A stretch of 64,000 nucleotides of DNA, taken from NCBI RefSeq assembly GCF_016862395.1, contig NZ_BOMW01000021.1, forward strand, positions 122,043-186,042, given 5' to 3'. Below, one piece after another: positions 8,182-15,659 of the stretch; the stretch's first letter is position 1, and every line of letters begins with the position of its first letter. This DNA comes from Actinoplanes siamensis (lineage in GTDB: Bacteria > Actinomycetota > Actinomycetes > Mycobacteriales > Micromonosporaceae). The position numbers were made by a program, and so were the translations under genes. A model generated the notes under the pieces. It searched no databases. It was not told the origin of the DNA and saw nothing but the letters and a program-made list of their open reading frames with translations.

Positions 8182-8610
8182 TCAATCTCTCAGCAAGTCC
8201 CTTTCGTACAAATGATCAAAAATGATCTTGTCGACGGGTGAGACCCTCTCCCGGTCACGCATGGTCAGCCAGATGATTTCGGCGATCTCGTTCGAGGCAG
8301 TCAGCTCGCCGGTGTAGCCGGCCGTGTAGCACGTCATTCGGACGGTGACGCCGGCGGAATGGCCGTGTGCCTGGGCCTCGAAGGCTCCCAAATGCACAAC
8401 GCTCGAGGCATCGATCTGGACCGACAGCTCTTCATGGATCTCGCGGACCAGCGTTTCCAGGTCAGATTCGCCGGCCTCACGCTTGCCGCCCGGAAGGTAA
8501 TAGACGTCCTTACCGGTAGACCTGGTGCTCAGCACTCGCCGGTCCTTCAGGTGGATCCACGCGATCTTGTCAATCAACGTTGATCGGCTCTGGTCGGTCA
8601 CCGCCGACAC
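8182..8610 (-). CDS. NUDIX hydrolase
   Basis: 142 residues from the GTG at 8610. The Nudix box is clear: GKREAGE, then seven residues, then REIHEEL (about residues 42-62). It matches GX5EX7REUXEE, with the final Gly replaced by Ser. Such enzymes hydrolyse nucleoside diphosphates linked to another group. The open frame extends upstream, but nothing before the GTG resembles the family. The GTG lies 4 bp after the stop of a short upstream frame (8615-8821), so it may be translated by coupling, since no good Shine-Dalgarno is present. Codon use is more AT-tolerant than in core genes here, suggesting transfer. Confidence 0.75.
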   Translation of the reverse strand: MSAVTDQSRSTLIDKIAWIHLKDRRVLSTRSTGKDVYYLPGGKREAGESDLETLVREIHEELSVQIDASSVVHLGAFEAQAHGHSAGVTVRMTCYTAGYTGELTASNEIAEIIWLTMRDRERVSPVDKIIFDHLYERDLLRD

Positions 8611-8614
8611 GCTA

Positions 8615-8821
8615 CTACCGGGAATGCCGGCGGCGGGAGCCGGCCCCTCCTCCTTCGACCACTCGCCGGCCGATCCGATGCGCCTCCTCCAGCAACCGTT
8701 CACCCCAGCGATCACGGAGCCCAGCGAGCCGGGAGGCAATCGGGGGATTCGGTGCATGGATCGGCTCCCATCGGCGGTTCGGTACGCCCCACAAGGCAGC
8801 ACCCACATCGATGGAAATCAT
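8615..8821 (-). CDS. Possible small protein or C-terminal remnant upstream of the NUDIX gene
   Basis: A 68-codon frame from ATG 8821 to a TAG 4 bp before the NUDIX start. The second half is an amphipathic, Arg/Glu-rich helix (LRDRWGERLLEEAHRIGRR). The frame stays open further upstream, so this may be the tail of a larger lost gene. I recognise no family. Base composition matches the NUDIX gene. The rest of 8822-8948 shows nothing. Confidence 0.3.
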   Translation of the reverse strand: MISIDVGAALWGVPNRRWEPIHAPNPPIASRLAGLRDRWGERLLEEAHRIGRRVVEGGGAGSRRRHSR

Positions 8822-8948
8822 TCCGGATCGTTGGTCCAGCTCCACCGTCCCGCACCAGGTGGGCGCGGGACGGCGATTGCTCGTCCGGAGCAGCGCCCGG
8901 CCGGCCGTGCACGCTGTGGATCGCGTCCAGCAGGGGCGCGCCGACGCC

Positions 8949-9533
8949 CTAGGATTGGTAGACGGTGCCGAGCTGGCTTTGCTCACGCATCGATTTCAGC
9001 GCGCGGCTCCACGCAACGAGCTGGTCGAGCATCGTGTTCAGGGCCGGCTCGTGGTGGGTGCCCGGCTGGAACTTGCTGAAGTTCTCGAAGTCGGTGAACA
9101 GGGAGAGCGCCACCTGGGCGCGTACGGTCGCCAGCTGCAGCTCGGCCGCGACCAAGCGCAGCTGCTCCACCGCGCGGGCGCCGCCCGCCGAGCCGTACCC
9201 GACGAAACCGGCCGCCTTGTTGTTCCACTCCGCGTAGAGGTAGTCCAGGGCGTTCTTCAGGGCGCCGGACGGGGCGTGGTTGTACTCCGCGGTGACGAAG
9301 ACGTACCCGTCGAACTCGGCGATCTTGGCCGCCCACCGTTTCGTGTGCTCCTTGCCGTACTGCCCCATCGACGGTGGTACGGGCTCGTCGAGCAGCGGCA
9401 GGTTGTACTCGGCGATGTCGATCAGCTCGAATTGCACGTCGTTGCGCTTGCTGGCGAGCTGGTACACCCACCGCGCCACCGCTTCGCCGTTGCGGCCCGG
9501 CCGGGTGCTGCCCAGCACGATAGCAATCTTCAT
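8949..9533 (-). CDS. NADPH-dependent FMN reductase
   Basis: 194 residues from ATG 9533, with a GGGGGAGAA ribosome binding site. The flavodoxin-like fold is shown by LGSTRPGRNGEAVA (residues 7-20, the phosphate-binding loop) and TAEYNHAPSGALKNALDYL (about 75-93, the flavin-contacting loop), both diagnostic of the NADPH_FMN_red family. It should reduce free FMN or quinones and azo compounds using NAD(P)H. It could supply reduced flavin to flavin monooxygenases elsewhere, but nothing adjacent requires that. The following gap, 9534-9935, holds no gene I can support. Confidence 0.9.
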   Translation of the reverse strand: MKIAIVLGSTRPGRNGEAVARWVYQLASKRNDVQFELIDIAEYNLPLLDEPVPPSMGQYGKEHTKRWAAKIAEFDGYVFVTAEYNHAPSGALKNALDYLYAEWNNKAAGFVGYGSAGGARAVEQLRLVAAELQLATVRAQVALSLFTDFENFSKFQPGTHHEPALNTMLDQLVAWSRALKSMREQSQLGTVYQS

Positions 9534-9935
9534 TTCTCCCCCGCGTGTCCCTCGTGAGTGGTGCGTATACCGCCTCAAAGCCTCTCACTACGGACATGGG
9601 GGCGCGGCCTTTCAGAGCGATTGCCGCCTACGGGACAGCCGCTGAGCGCGGCACGCGCACGGCAGCCTTCAGCCGCGCCCGCTCTCACCGGCGTTTGGAC
9701 GGAGCCTGGACCGACAAGCCCGATACCGGTCGCCTTTGGCCAGGCTCGTCGGCTCGTTGCGCCATCCCGCCACGGGACTCCGGTGCGTTTCACGCATTAT
9801 CCGGTTCGGCATACACGGAGAGTAATCGGCGACTCGGTAATACGGAGGTCGTCCGCGGCGACAGCCTCCAAGGCCCGAACAGTACCCGCGGCGGGGCGCT
9901 CAGGGACCGGTCGGACCCCCGGTCGTCCCGCCGGC

Positions 9936-10712
9936 TCACCCGGCGAGGATCTGCACCGGGGTGCCAGCGCCGGGATGGCCGAACAGCTCCGCGGCGCTGG
10001 CGCCACGGGCGAACAATTCGTAGCAGGCGCGGTGCCGGCCGTCGCCCGTCGGCCAGCCGGAGCTACCGGGCGCGAAGGACATCTGCCCGTCGGGCACCGC
10101 GAAGACGCCGTCGCTGACCACCGCGACGACCTGCCGACCACCGATGTCGACCCGGACCCGCGCACCCACGTCGGCCGGCGCGTCGTACCAGCTGGTCTTG
10201 AGGTTGCCGTAGCCGTCGACGTAGACGACCGACCGTGGCGGAGGTGCCGCCACGGTCACTTCCGGTCCCAGCAGCGAGGCGTCGCCCCGGGCCAGGGCGG
10301 CGACGGCGCCGGGGAACACATCGCGCGAGCGGAACTGCGAACCGGCATCCGGGACCCGCACCGCGCGCAGCGGCAACCCGGCCTCGGCGAGGAAAGACAT
10401 GCTGGCTCCGGCGGCGACGCCGACGACCAGGACACCCGTCCGGAGCCGGCATGCCACCAGCCGCTCCCCGGCGTTGCCGGCCCGCGGCGCATCGCTGTCC
10501 TGACGAGGCGCCACGTTGGCGTAGATCACCCGGTCCGCGGGTCCCTCCCCGAACGCCAGCTGAGCCACGCAGAATCCGGCGCTGACGGTGTCGAACGGGG
10601 GCACCGGGATGGCGGTCACGTCCGCCTCGGGCAGCAGTAGCGCCAGCCGTTGACGTACCTCGGCGAAGGCCAGATCACCGGTGCCGTAGTCGGCGACGAT
10701 GGTAAGCAGCAC
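9936..10712 (-). CDS. SAM hydroxide adenosyltransferase-like protein (DUF62 family), divergent
   Basis: 258 residues from the GTG at 10712, with GGAGGTG 5 bp upstream. The overall plan matches the family that hydrolyses S-adenosylmethionine to adenosine and methionine, and is related to fluorinase and chlorinase: TIVADYGTGD at the N-terminus, FDTVSAGF, and a C-terminal beta domain with YVDGYGNLKTS. Two family landmarks are altered. The usual DPGVG loop reads APRQD, and the FHGRD segment that supplies the active-site His reads FRSRD. The protein may therefore have lost or changed its activity. It stands alone; 10713-11113 upstream shows no gene. Confidence 0.7.
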   Translation of the reverse strand: MLLTIVADYGTGDLAFAEVRQRLALLLPEADVTAIPVPPFDTVSAGFCVAQLAFGEGPADRVIYANVAPRQDSDAPRAGNAGERLVACRLRTGVLVVGVAAGASMSFLAEAGLPLRAVRVPDAGSQFRSRDVFPGAVAALARGDASLLGPEVTVAAPPPRSVVYVDGYGNLKTSWYDAPADVGARVRVDIGGRQVVAVVSDGVFAVPDGQMSFAPGSSGWPTGDGRHRACYELFARGASAAELFGHPGAGTPVQILAG

Positions 10713-11113
10713 GTGGCACCTCCGGGTCGACGGACGGCATGAGGCATGCCGCCCATCCATCCTGACCGAAGCCCGGCACCGGGGCCGAGAATCCAGCACT
10801 CCCGCAGACGGGCCAGATCGGTGGGCTCACGCGGGGCGGTCAGCCCCGAGCCGGGCGGCCTTTCGGAAAGGCGTACCGCAGCACTCCGTCTGCCAGCCGG
10901 CATCCGCACGTTGAGCTGCATCGCTCAAGCCCGCCAGACGTCACCGTCGGCAGCGACGACGCCACCTCGGACGGCCGGATCGCGGCAGACCAGGGCGTTG
11001 GCCGGTTGGCGTCACTGATTCTGAGCGAACCGATCCTGGCCTTCCCTGCAACAGGAGATGATTTGCCACGAACGCAGAGTCCTACCACCAGTCACCACGG
11101 GCGAAGGGGATGC

Positions 11114-11434
11114 ATGTTCCGGCAAGCGGACTCAGGATCAAGCCGCCGATCGGCCACAGGCTCCCGTCGGACTTGGTTGTTCGGCTTTCTGGGATCGCTG
11201 CCCCAGATTCTCCTTGCGATGCTGCTACTCCTACAGGGCCAGGGCTTGTCTGGCAGCGACGCGAAGATGCAGTCGCAACTCGGGCTGTTCGCCGCCGCCG
11301 TGTTCCTCTTCTGGTCCCTGGCCGGGTGCGGCCTACTGGCTCTTTCGGGCCGCGCGAGGGCGCTGGCCGCAGCTCTCGCGCGGGGAGCAATGGCCGGATT
11401 CGTGTTAGCGGTCGTCGTCGCTCTCGCAGCTTGA
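11114..11434 (+). CDS. Small membrane protein of unknown function
   Basis: 106 residues from ATG 11114, with GAAGGGG upstream. After a basic, Ser-rich N-terminus come three hydrophobic stretches: FGFLGSLPQILLAMLLLL, LFAAAVFLFWSLAGCGLLAL and GAMAGFVLAVVVALAA. They are separated by short loops, one with charged residues. It is therefore an integral membrane protein with about three spans. The open frame extends upstream, but no ribosome binding site supports an earlier start. No family recognised, and no operon partner. Confidence 0.5.
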   Translation: MFRQADSGSSRRSATGSRRTWLFGFLGSLPQILLAMLLLLQGQGLSGSDAKMQSQLGLFAAAVFLFWSLAGCGLLALSGRARALAAALARGAMAGFVLAVVVALAA

Positions 11435-11795
11435 TCACCTTCCGTAGATGAGGGGCGTCTCGACGGCGGTCTCGACGTGCTCGGACGCACTCAACTCGGC
11501 ACGAGCCCAAATCGTCGACGACGCAGGCGTGACTGCGCGTAGCGGCTGGCCCACGGTATGAGAGTGCTCGGCCAGGACGGTACGGTTGCTGATCATCGTG
11601 GGGTCGCGCGCTGTAGTGCTGGTGTCGGGCCGGGTATGGCACGCCGGGCGGCGGCCTGGCGGGCAGGTTCGGGGTGGTCGGGGGTGTGCCGAGGTCAAGC
11701 ACTGCGGGTAGCGGGCGAGGCCGTCCCCGTGTCGGCGCTGCGGCGGTCCGGGCGGTGACCGTGGCCGCCAATCTCGCAGGGACCTGCACGGCCAT

Positions 11796-11882
11796 GCCCG
11801 GCCGCTACGCGACCGCGCGATCGCGCACACCCTGCTCGGCACCGGCCCGCGCCGCGAAGAACTGGTCAAACGCGGGGCTTGA
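11796..11882 (+). pseudogene. Fragment of a tyrosine recombinase (phage-type integrase)
   Basis: In one frame the sequence reads RPLRDRAIAHTLLGTGPRRE followed by ELVKRGA and a TGA at 11880-11882. This is the start of the catalytic domain of tyrosine recombinases: RDRAI, then a helix, then the TGxRxxEL box holding the first catalytic Arg. Nothing of the N-terminal arm-binding domain, or of the HxxR...Y half, can be found in frame, so only a scrap remains. It lies in a 985-bp stretch (11435-12420) otherwise without a supportable gene. Confidence 0.55.
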
Positions 11883-12351
11883 CACGGCCTTCGGTGTCCT
11901 TGCGTAGCTGAACGACGGCTGGGACGTCCAAAGTGCGGTTGATTCGCCGGTTCCCGGCTCGCTACAGCCGGTGCCGGTTCTGGTCGCCGGAGGACGCGTC
12001 CAGGGGTACGGCTCGTCGTTGCGATCACCACATCCGCCGGTGTGCCCGGCGCCTGCGCCAGCGACCACAGCGGCGCGCAGTTCGCCGCGCTGGCCGGGCA
12101 TTCGTACGCGACCAGCACGGCACGGTCCCGCTGCGGGTCCGGGGGCTGGCGGTTTCCGGGATCAGCAGCACGCGGCTCGCTTTGCGCGTGGTGGCGTGGA
12201 CGACCGTGACGATCGGTCTGTCCAGAAACAGCGTCTTCTTCGGGGCACGGGCGGTGGACCGAGCGGGTCACCGCAGGGCGGTCGCCGCCCGGCATCGCTC
12301 CGCATAGGACCCGCACACATAGGCGGCGTCCAGGAAATAGATGCACATCAC

Positions 12352-12381
12352 TTGAAACTTCGCCTTAACGATGACTTAATC
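12352..12381 (+). promoter_or_regulatory. Candidate promoter of the lysozyme gene
   Basis: TTGAAA (12352-12357) and TTAATC (12376-12381) are separated by 18 bp, in a clearly AT-richer patch 40 bp upstream of the lysozyme ATG. Confidence 0.45.
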
Positions 12382-12420
12382 ATGGGAATCTGTTCACGAG
12401 ATGGATCGAGGAGGCGCGTC

Positions 12421-13155
12421 ATGATCACCCGCAGGCCGCGGCTGGGATTACTGGCCCTGTTGTCCGCGGCAGCCACCCTGCTCGCGACCGCACTGTTCAG
12501 CAGCGGTGCGTACGCCGCCACGGTGACGTACGGGCAGGACGTGTCGGGATACCAGGGCAACGTCAACTGGTCAGCGCAATGGCAGGCCGGGTCACGGTTC
12601 GCGTACGTCAAGGCGACCGAGGGCACCTCGTACACCAACCCGTACTTCGCGCAGCAGTACAACGGCTCGTACGACATCGGGATGATCCGGGGTTCCTACC
12701 ACTTCGCCCTGCCCAACGGCGCCGGCGGCGCCGCACAGGCCGACTACTTCATCGCGCACGGCGGCGGCTGGTCGGCCGACGGCAAGACGCTGCCCGGGGC
12801 GCTGGACATCGAGTACAACCCGTACGGGGCGACCTGCTACGGCCTGTCGCAGTCCGGCATGGTCAACTGGATCGCGGCGTTCCTGAACCGCTACCACGCC
12901 CGGACCGGCCGGTGGGCCACCATCTACACCACCACGGATTGGTGGACCACCTGTACCGGAAACTACAGCGGTTTCTGGGCCAACTCACCACTGTGGCTCG
13001 CGCGCTACAGCAGCACCCCCGGAACGCTGCCCGCCGGCGCGCCGACGTGGTCGTTCTGGCAGTACTCCAGCAGCGGCCCGTTCGCCGGCGACTCCAACCA
13101 GTGGAACGGCGCACTGGACCGCCTCAAGGCCCTCGCCTGCAACGGCGCTTGCTGA
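12421..13155 (+). CDS. Secreted GH25 lysozyme (N-acetylmuramidase)
   Basis: 244 residues with a GGAGG ribosome binding site 7 bp before the ATG. A signal peptide (basic MITRRPR, hydrophobic core, cleavage near AYA-ATV at residue 32) leads into a single GH25 TIM barrel. Visible family residues are Asp40 in YGQDVSGYQG, ATEG at 65-68 and the catalytic D129-I-E131 in ALDIEYNPYG, plus the late WQYS segment. It cleaves beta-1,4 bonds between N-acetylmuramic acid and N-acetylglucosamine in peptidoglycan, acting outside the cell. There is no cell-wall-binding domain. A terminator hairpin follows at 13167-13194. Confidence 0.93.
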   Translation: MITRRPRLGLLALLSAAATLLATALFSSGAYAATVTYGQDVSGYQGNVNWSAQWQAGSRFAYVKATEGTSYTNPYFAQQYNGSYDIGMIRGSYHFALPNGAGGAAQADYFIAHGGGWSADGKTLPGALDIEYNPYGATCYGLSQSGMVNWIAAFLNRYHARTGRWATIYTTTDWWTTCTGNYSGFWANSPLWLARYSSTPGTLPAGAPTWSFWQYSSSGPFAGDSNQWNGALDRLKALACNGAC

Positions 13156-13166
13156 GAGGAACCGCA

Positions 13167-13194
13167 GCGGCCGGGTCCTGCGGGGCCCGGCCGC
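13167..13194 (+). terminator. Terminator after the lysozyme gene
   Basis: GCGGCCGGG and CCCGGCCGC form a perfect 9-bp stem with a 10-nt loop, beginning 12 bp after the lysozyme stop. Confidence 0.65.
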
Positions 13195-13325
13195 CCGGCC
13201 GGGAGACTGTCCGCGACGGTTTCGCGGCGGCGGTGCTGCCAAGGTCGACGGTGATCGGCCAGTGTTCCCCGCAGCGTACTGGCTGAGCCGGCACGAGCAT
13301 CTGATCACCGGAGCGTGAGCCGGGC

Positions 13326-13353
13326 ACGGGCGGCAGGACCGCCTGCCGCCCGT
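13326..13353 (-). terminator. Strong hairpin after a decayed minus-strand gene
   Basis: ACGGGCGGCAGG-ACCG-CCTGCCGCCCGT is a perfect 12-bp stem with a tetraloop. It lies 12 bp past the stop codon of the minus-strand frame at 13366-13530, the usual spacing for an intrinsic terminator, and so suggests that a real gene once ended there. Confidence 0.55.
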
Positions 13354-13365
13354 CGCCGGCGTGTC

Positions 13366-13530
13366 TCAGGGCTGGTCCTCGGGGCGGCCGCCGCCCCGGA
13401 AGCTGGACTCGGCCAGCACCATCCGCCGCTTGACCGGCGGGATGTGGTTCACCGCGCGCCGGCGGTGACCCGGGGTGAGGGCGTGCTGGAGAGCGCTTTC
13501 GATCACCACGCGTCGGTCCAGGGGCCGCCG
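13366..13530 (-). pseudogene. Possible C-terminal remnant of an unidentified gene
   Basis: About 50 codons of coding-like sequence (LDRRVVIESALQHAL, then HRRRAVNHIPPVKRRMVLAE) end in TGA at 13366-13368, directly before a perfect terminator hairpin. Upstream the frame turns arginine-rich and unconvincing. I do not recognise the family. Placement before a terminator is the main argument that it is a gene tail. The rest of 13156-13680 shows nothing. Confidence 0.35.
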
Positions 13531-13683
13531 CCGGAGCGCGCCCGGACCGGCCGGGTCCGCTGGACCGCAAGGAGATCTGCGCCGGGCCACCGCGGCGGGT
13601 TTCGGCCGGTCGCGCTGACCGGGCCGCCGGCCCGGAGCGGGTGCCGCCGTTCGGGTGGGTTTCAGATGCTGCCGAGCAGTGTC

Positions 13684-13711
13684 TTGACTTGTCGAATGTG
13701 ATCGTTAACAT
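13684..13711 (+). promoter_or_regulatory. Promoter of the GH43 gene overlapped by a LacI-type operator
   Basis: TTGACT (13684-13689) and TAACAT (13706-13711) are spaced by 16 bp, a good housekeeping-type promoter for this GC-rich genome. ATGTGATCGTTAACAT (13696-13711) is an imperfect palindrome centred on CG, with 12 of 16 positions symmetric. It covers the spacer and the -10 box, so a repressor bound there would block transcription. CG-centred 16-bp palindromes are typical of LacI-family regulators of sugar utilisation. No such regulator gene is in the window. Confidence 0.65.
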
Positions 13712-13828
13712 GATGGCAACTGAATCGATGCCGATAAATTTCCGCACTCTGCGAGGAGCCGTTCCCCTCCTCCCCGGCGGCCCGATGTCCCCGATCGGAG
13801 CCGCACTGTTCCCGGAAGGCGAATCCCC

Positions 13829-14812
13829 ATGAAGTCTCGCTTCCGCAAACTGTTGCTCGCCGGCGTCACCGGCGTGCTCGCGCTCGCGGCCGGCACCTAC
13901 GGCGTGCGGGGCGCCGAGGCGGCGACGTACCCCGATCCCGGCGTGGTGACCGGCTCGACCGGCGCGCACGACCCGACCATAGTCAAGAAGCCCGGTGGCG
14001 GGTACATCCTGGCCACCACGGGCGACGGCATCACCCTGAAGACGTCGCCGGACCGGACCAGGTTCACCGACGCCGGCAAGGCCTTCCCGAGCGGCACGCC
14101 GTGGGCCAACGCGTACACCGGCGGCAGCGCCAACCTCTGGGCGCCGGACATCTCGTACCAGGGCGGTAAATATCTGATGTACTACGCCGCCTCCACGTTC
14201 GGCTCCAGCAAGTCGGCGATCTTCCTGGCCGGGTCCACCACCGGCGCGGCCGGGACCTGGACCGACTACGGCAAGATCATCGAGTCGACGGCCGGCAGCA
14301 ACTGGAACGCGATCGACCCGAACCTGACGGTCACGCCGTCCGGCGAGTGGTGGCTGACGTTCGGCTCGTTCTGGTCCGGCCTGAAGATGATCAAGATCAA
14401 CCCGTCGACCGGGAAGCGGGCCGACAGCGCGATGCACAACATCGCGGAGCGCTCGGTGAACAGCAAGTCGGTCGAGGCGCCGTTCGTGTTCCACCACGGC
14501 GGCTACTACTACCTGTTCATGTCGTTCGACTTCTGCTGCCGGGGCGCGTCCAGCACGTACCGGGTGATGGTGGCCCGGTCGGCGTCGATCACCGGGCCGT
14601 ACAGGGACCGCGCCGGCACCCTGGCCACGGCCGGCGGCGGCACGGAGATCCTGGCCACGCACGGCAGCGTCTACGGCCCCGGGCATCCGGCGGTCTTCAC
14701 CGACAGCGACGCCGACGTGCTGGTCTACCACTACTACACGTCGGCCGGCGACGCGCGGCTCGGGATCAACCTGATCGGCTGGGACTCGTCCGCCTGGCCG
14801 TACGTGTACTGA
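13829..14812 (+). CDS. Secreted GH43 arabinan endo-1,5-alpha-L-arabinosidase
   Basis: 327 residues with a signal peptide (MKSRFRKLLL, hydrophobic core, cleavage near AEAATYP, residues 28-34). A five-bladed beta-propeller of GH43 follows. The three catalytic acids can be placed: Asp48 in GAHDPTI (general base), Asp163 in NAIDPNL (pKa modulator) and Glu216 in KSVEAPFVF (general acid). HGSVYGPGHPA near residue 285 is also typical of endo-arabinanases. The enzyme would cut the alpha-1,5-arabinan backbone of pectin outside the cell. Its promoter carries a LacI-type operator. The GH127 enzyme encoded 6 kb away could process arabinose-containing products. Confidence 0.92.
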   Translation: MKSRFRKLLLAGVTGVLALAAGTYGVRGAEAATYPDPGVVTGSTGAHDPTIVKKPGGGYILATTGDGITLKTSPDRTRFTDAGKAFPSGTPWANAYTGGSANLWAPDISYQGGKYLMYYAASTFGSSKSAIFLAGSTTGAAGTWTDYGKIIESTAGSNWNAIDPNLTVTPSGEWWLTFGSFWSGLKMIKINPSTGKRADSAMHNIAERSVNSKSVEAPFVFHHGGYYYLFMSFDFCCRGASSTYRVMVARSASITGPYRDRAGTLATAGGGTEILATHGSVYGPGHPAVFTDSDADVLVYHYYTSAGDARLGINLIGWDSSAWPYVY

Positions 14813-14826
14813 CCCGGCCCCACCCC

Positions 14827-14861
14827 GCCGGCGGCCCCGAACCCGAATCGGGGCCGCCGGC
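14827..14861. terminator. Bidirectional terminator between convergent genes
   Basis: GCCGGCGGCCCCGA and TCGGGGCCGCCGGC form a perfect 14-bp stem with a 7-nt loop between the GH43 gene and the convergent GOLPH3-like gene. Confidence 0.8.
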
Positions 14862-14972
14862 CCTGGCCGGAACCGCCACATTCGACGCGGTGGCGCCGGC
14901 GTGGCCGTCGCGGCGGTGCCGGCGGGAGAGTTCCGCACCGGGCGCCGCGACGGCTGACCACCGGGCCGGCGC

Positions 14973-15653
14973 TCACATGGCCGAGGTCGCCATGTCCTGG
15001 ACCACGCCGAGGACCGCCGCCGCGACCGCCGGCGCGTGACCGACCGGGTGCCCGGTGGCGCGGGCCCGTTCCGGCAGCCCGCGGACCACCCGCTGCAGCA
15101 GCGGATCGACCTGCGACCGGGTGCCGCGCACCAGGGCGCTGTGCAGGCCGAGCACCGCGACCAGCGCGCAGAGGCAGTCGGCCTCCGGGGTCGGGGCGTC
15201 GCGGCCGTCGATGCGGTAGCCGACCTTGGCGCGGACCCGGACCGCCACGCCCTCGTCGGCGATCTCGTACTCCCTCTTGCGGAACCGCCGGGGCGGGCCC
15301 TCCACCATCACGCCCTTGTGGACCAGGGCAGCGGTGGTCCGCTCGTACAGCCCGGGCGCGGCGGCCCGGATCAGCACCGGCAGGGCCGGGCCGGGCGCCT
15401 TCTCCATGATCAGCGCCAGCACGTCGTCGGTGACCGGGTCGCCGGTGGTCTCGCGCTGGAACCAGTCCGGGACCACGGTCCCGGACTCGACGGTCACCCG
15501 CTGGCTGATGAGCAGATCCATCACCGTCGCGCCGGCCAGGCCGGCGGCCAGCGAGGGCACGTGCAGCCGGGGCCGCATGTGCTTGGTCTCGTCATGGGCG
15601 AGGAGGAAGAACTGCTCACGGACGAGGGTCGGGTCGAGTCCGGGGCGTCGCAT
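14973..15653 (-). CDS. GOLPH3/Vps74 (GPP34) family protein
   Basis: 226 residues, essentially all one helical domain of the GPP34 family: EQFFLLAHDETKHMRPRL at the N-terminus, LAAGLAGATVMDLLISQRV, then a variable loop and C-terminal helices (DCLCALVAVLGLHSALV). Eukaryotic members bind phosphatidylinositol-4-phosphate at the Golgi. Actinobacterial members are common, small and of unknown function, and are presumed to associate with membranes or lipids. The gene lies 6 bp downstream of the amidase gene on the same strand, so it may be the last gene of the permease-amidase operon. Confidence 0.85.
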   Translation of the reverse strand: MRRPGLDPTLVREQFFLLAHDETKHMRPRLHVPSLAAGLAGATVMDLLISQRVTVESGTVVPDWFQRETTGDPVTDDVLALIMEKAPGPALPVLIRAAAPGLYERTTAALVHKGVMVEGPPRRFRKREYEIADEGVAVRVRAKVGYRIDGRDAPTPEADCLCALVAVLGLHSALVRGTRSQVDPLLQRVVRGLPERARATGHPVGHAPAVAAAVLGVVQDMATSAM

Positions 15654-15659
15654 CGGGGA

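Noticed and set aside
7831..8241. Open frames in the gap before the NUDIX gene
   Set aside because: No ribosome binding site, poor codon bias and no recognisable domain in either frame; only a weak hint of a relic helix.
9534..9935. Overlapping short frames between the FMN reductase and SAM-hydrolase-like genes
   Set aside because: Composition is Arg/Pro/Ser-rich in all frames, with no start or domain.
11900..12350. Minus-strand stretch (DRPIVTVVHATTRKASRVLL; VLVAYECPASAANC) that faintly recalls a stress-protein or other gene
   Set aside because: The pieces lie in different frames and match no family well enough; not claimed as a gene remnant.
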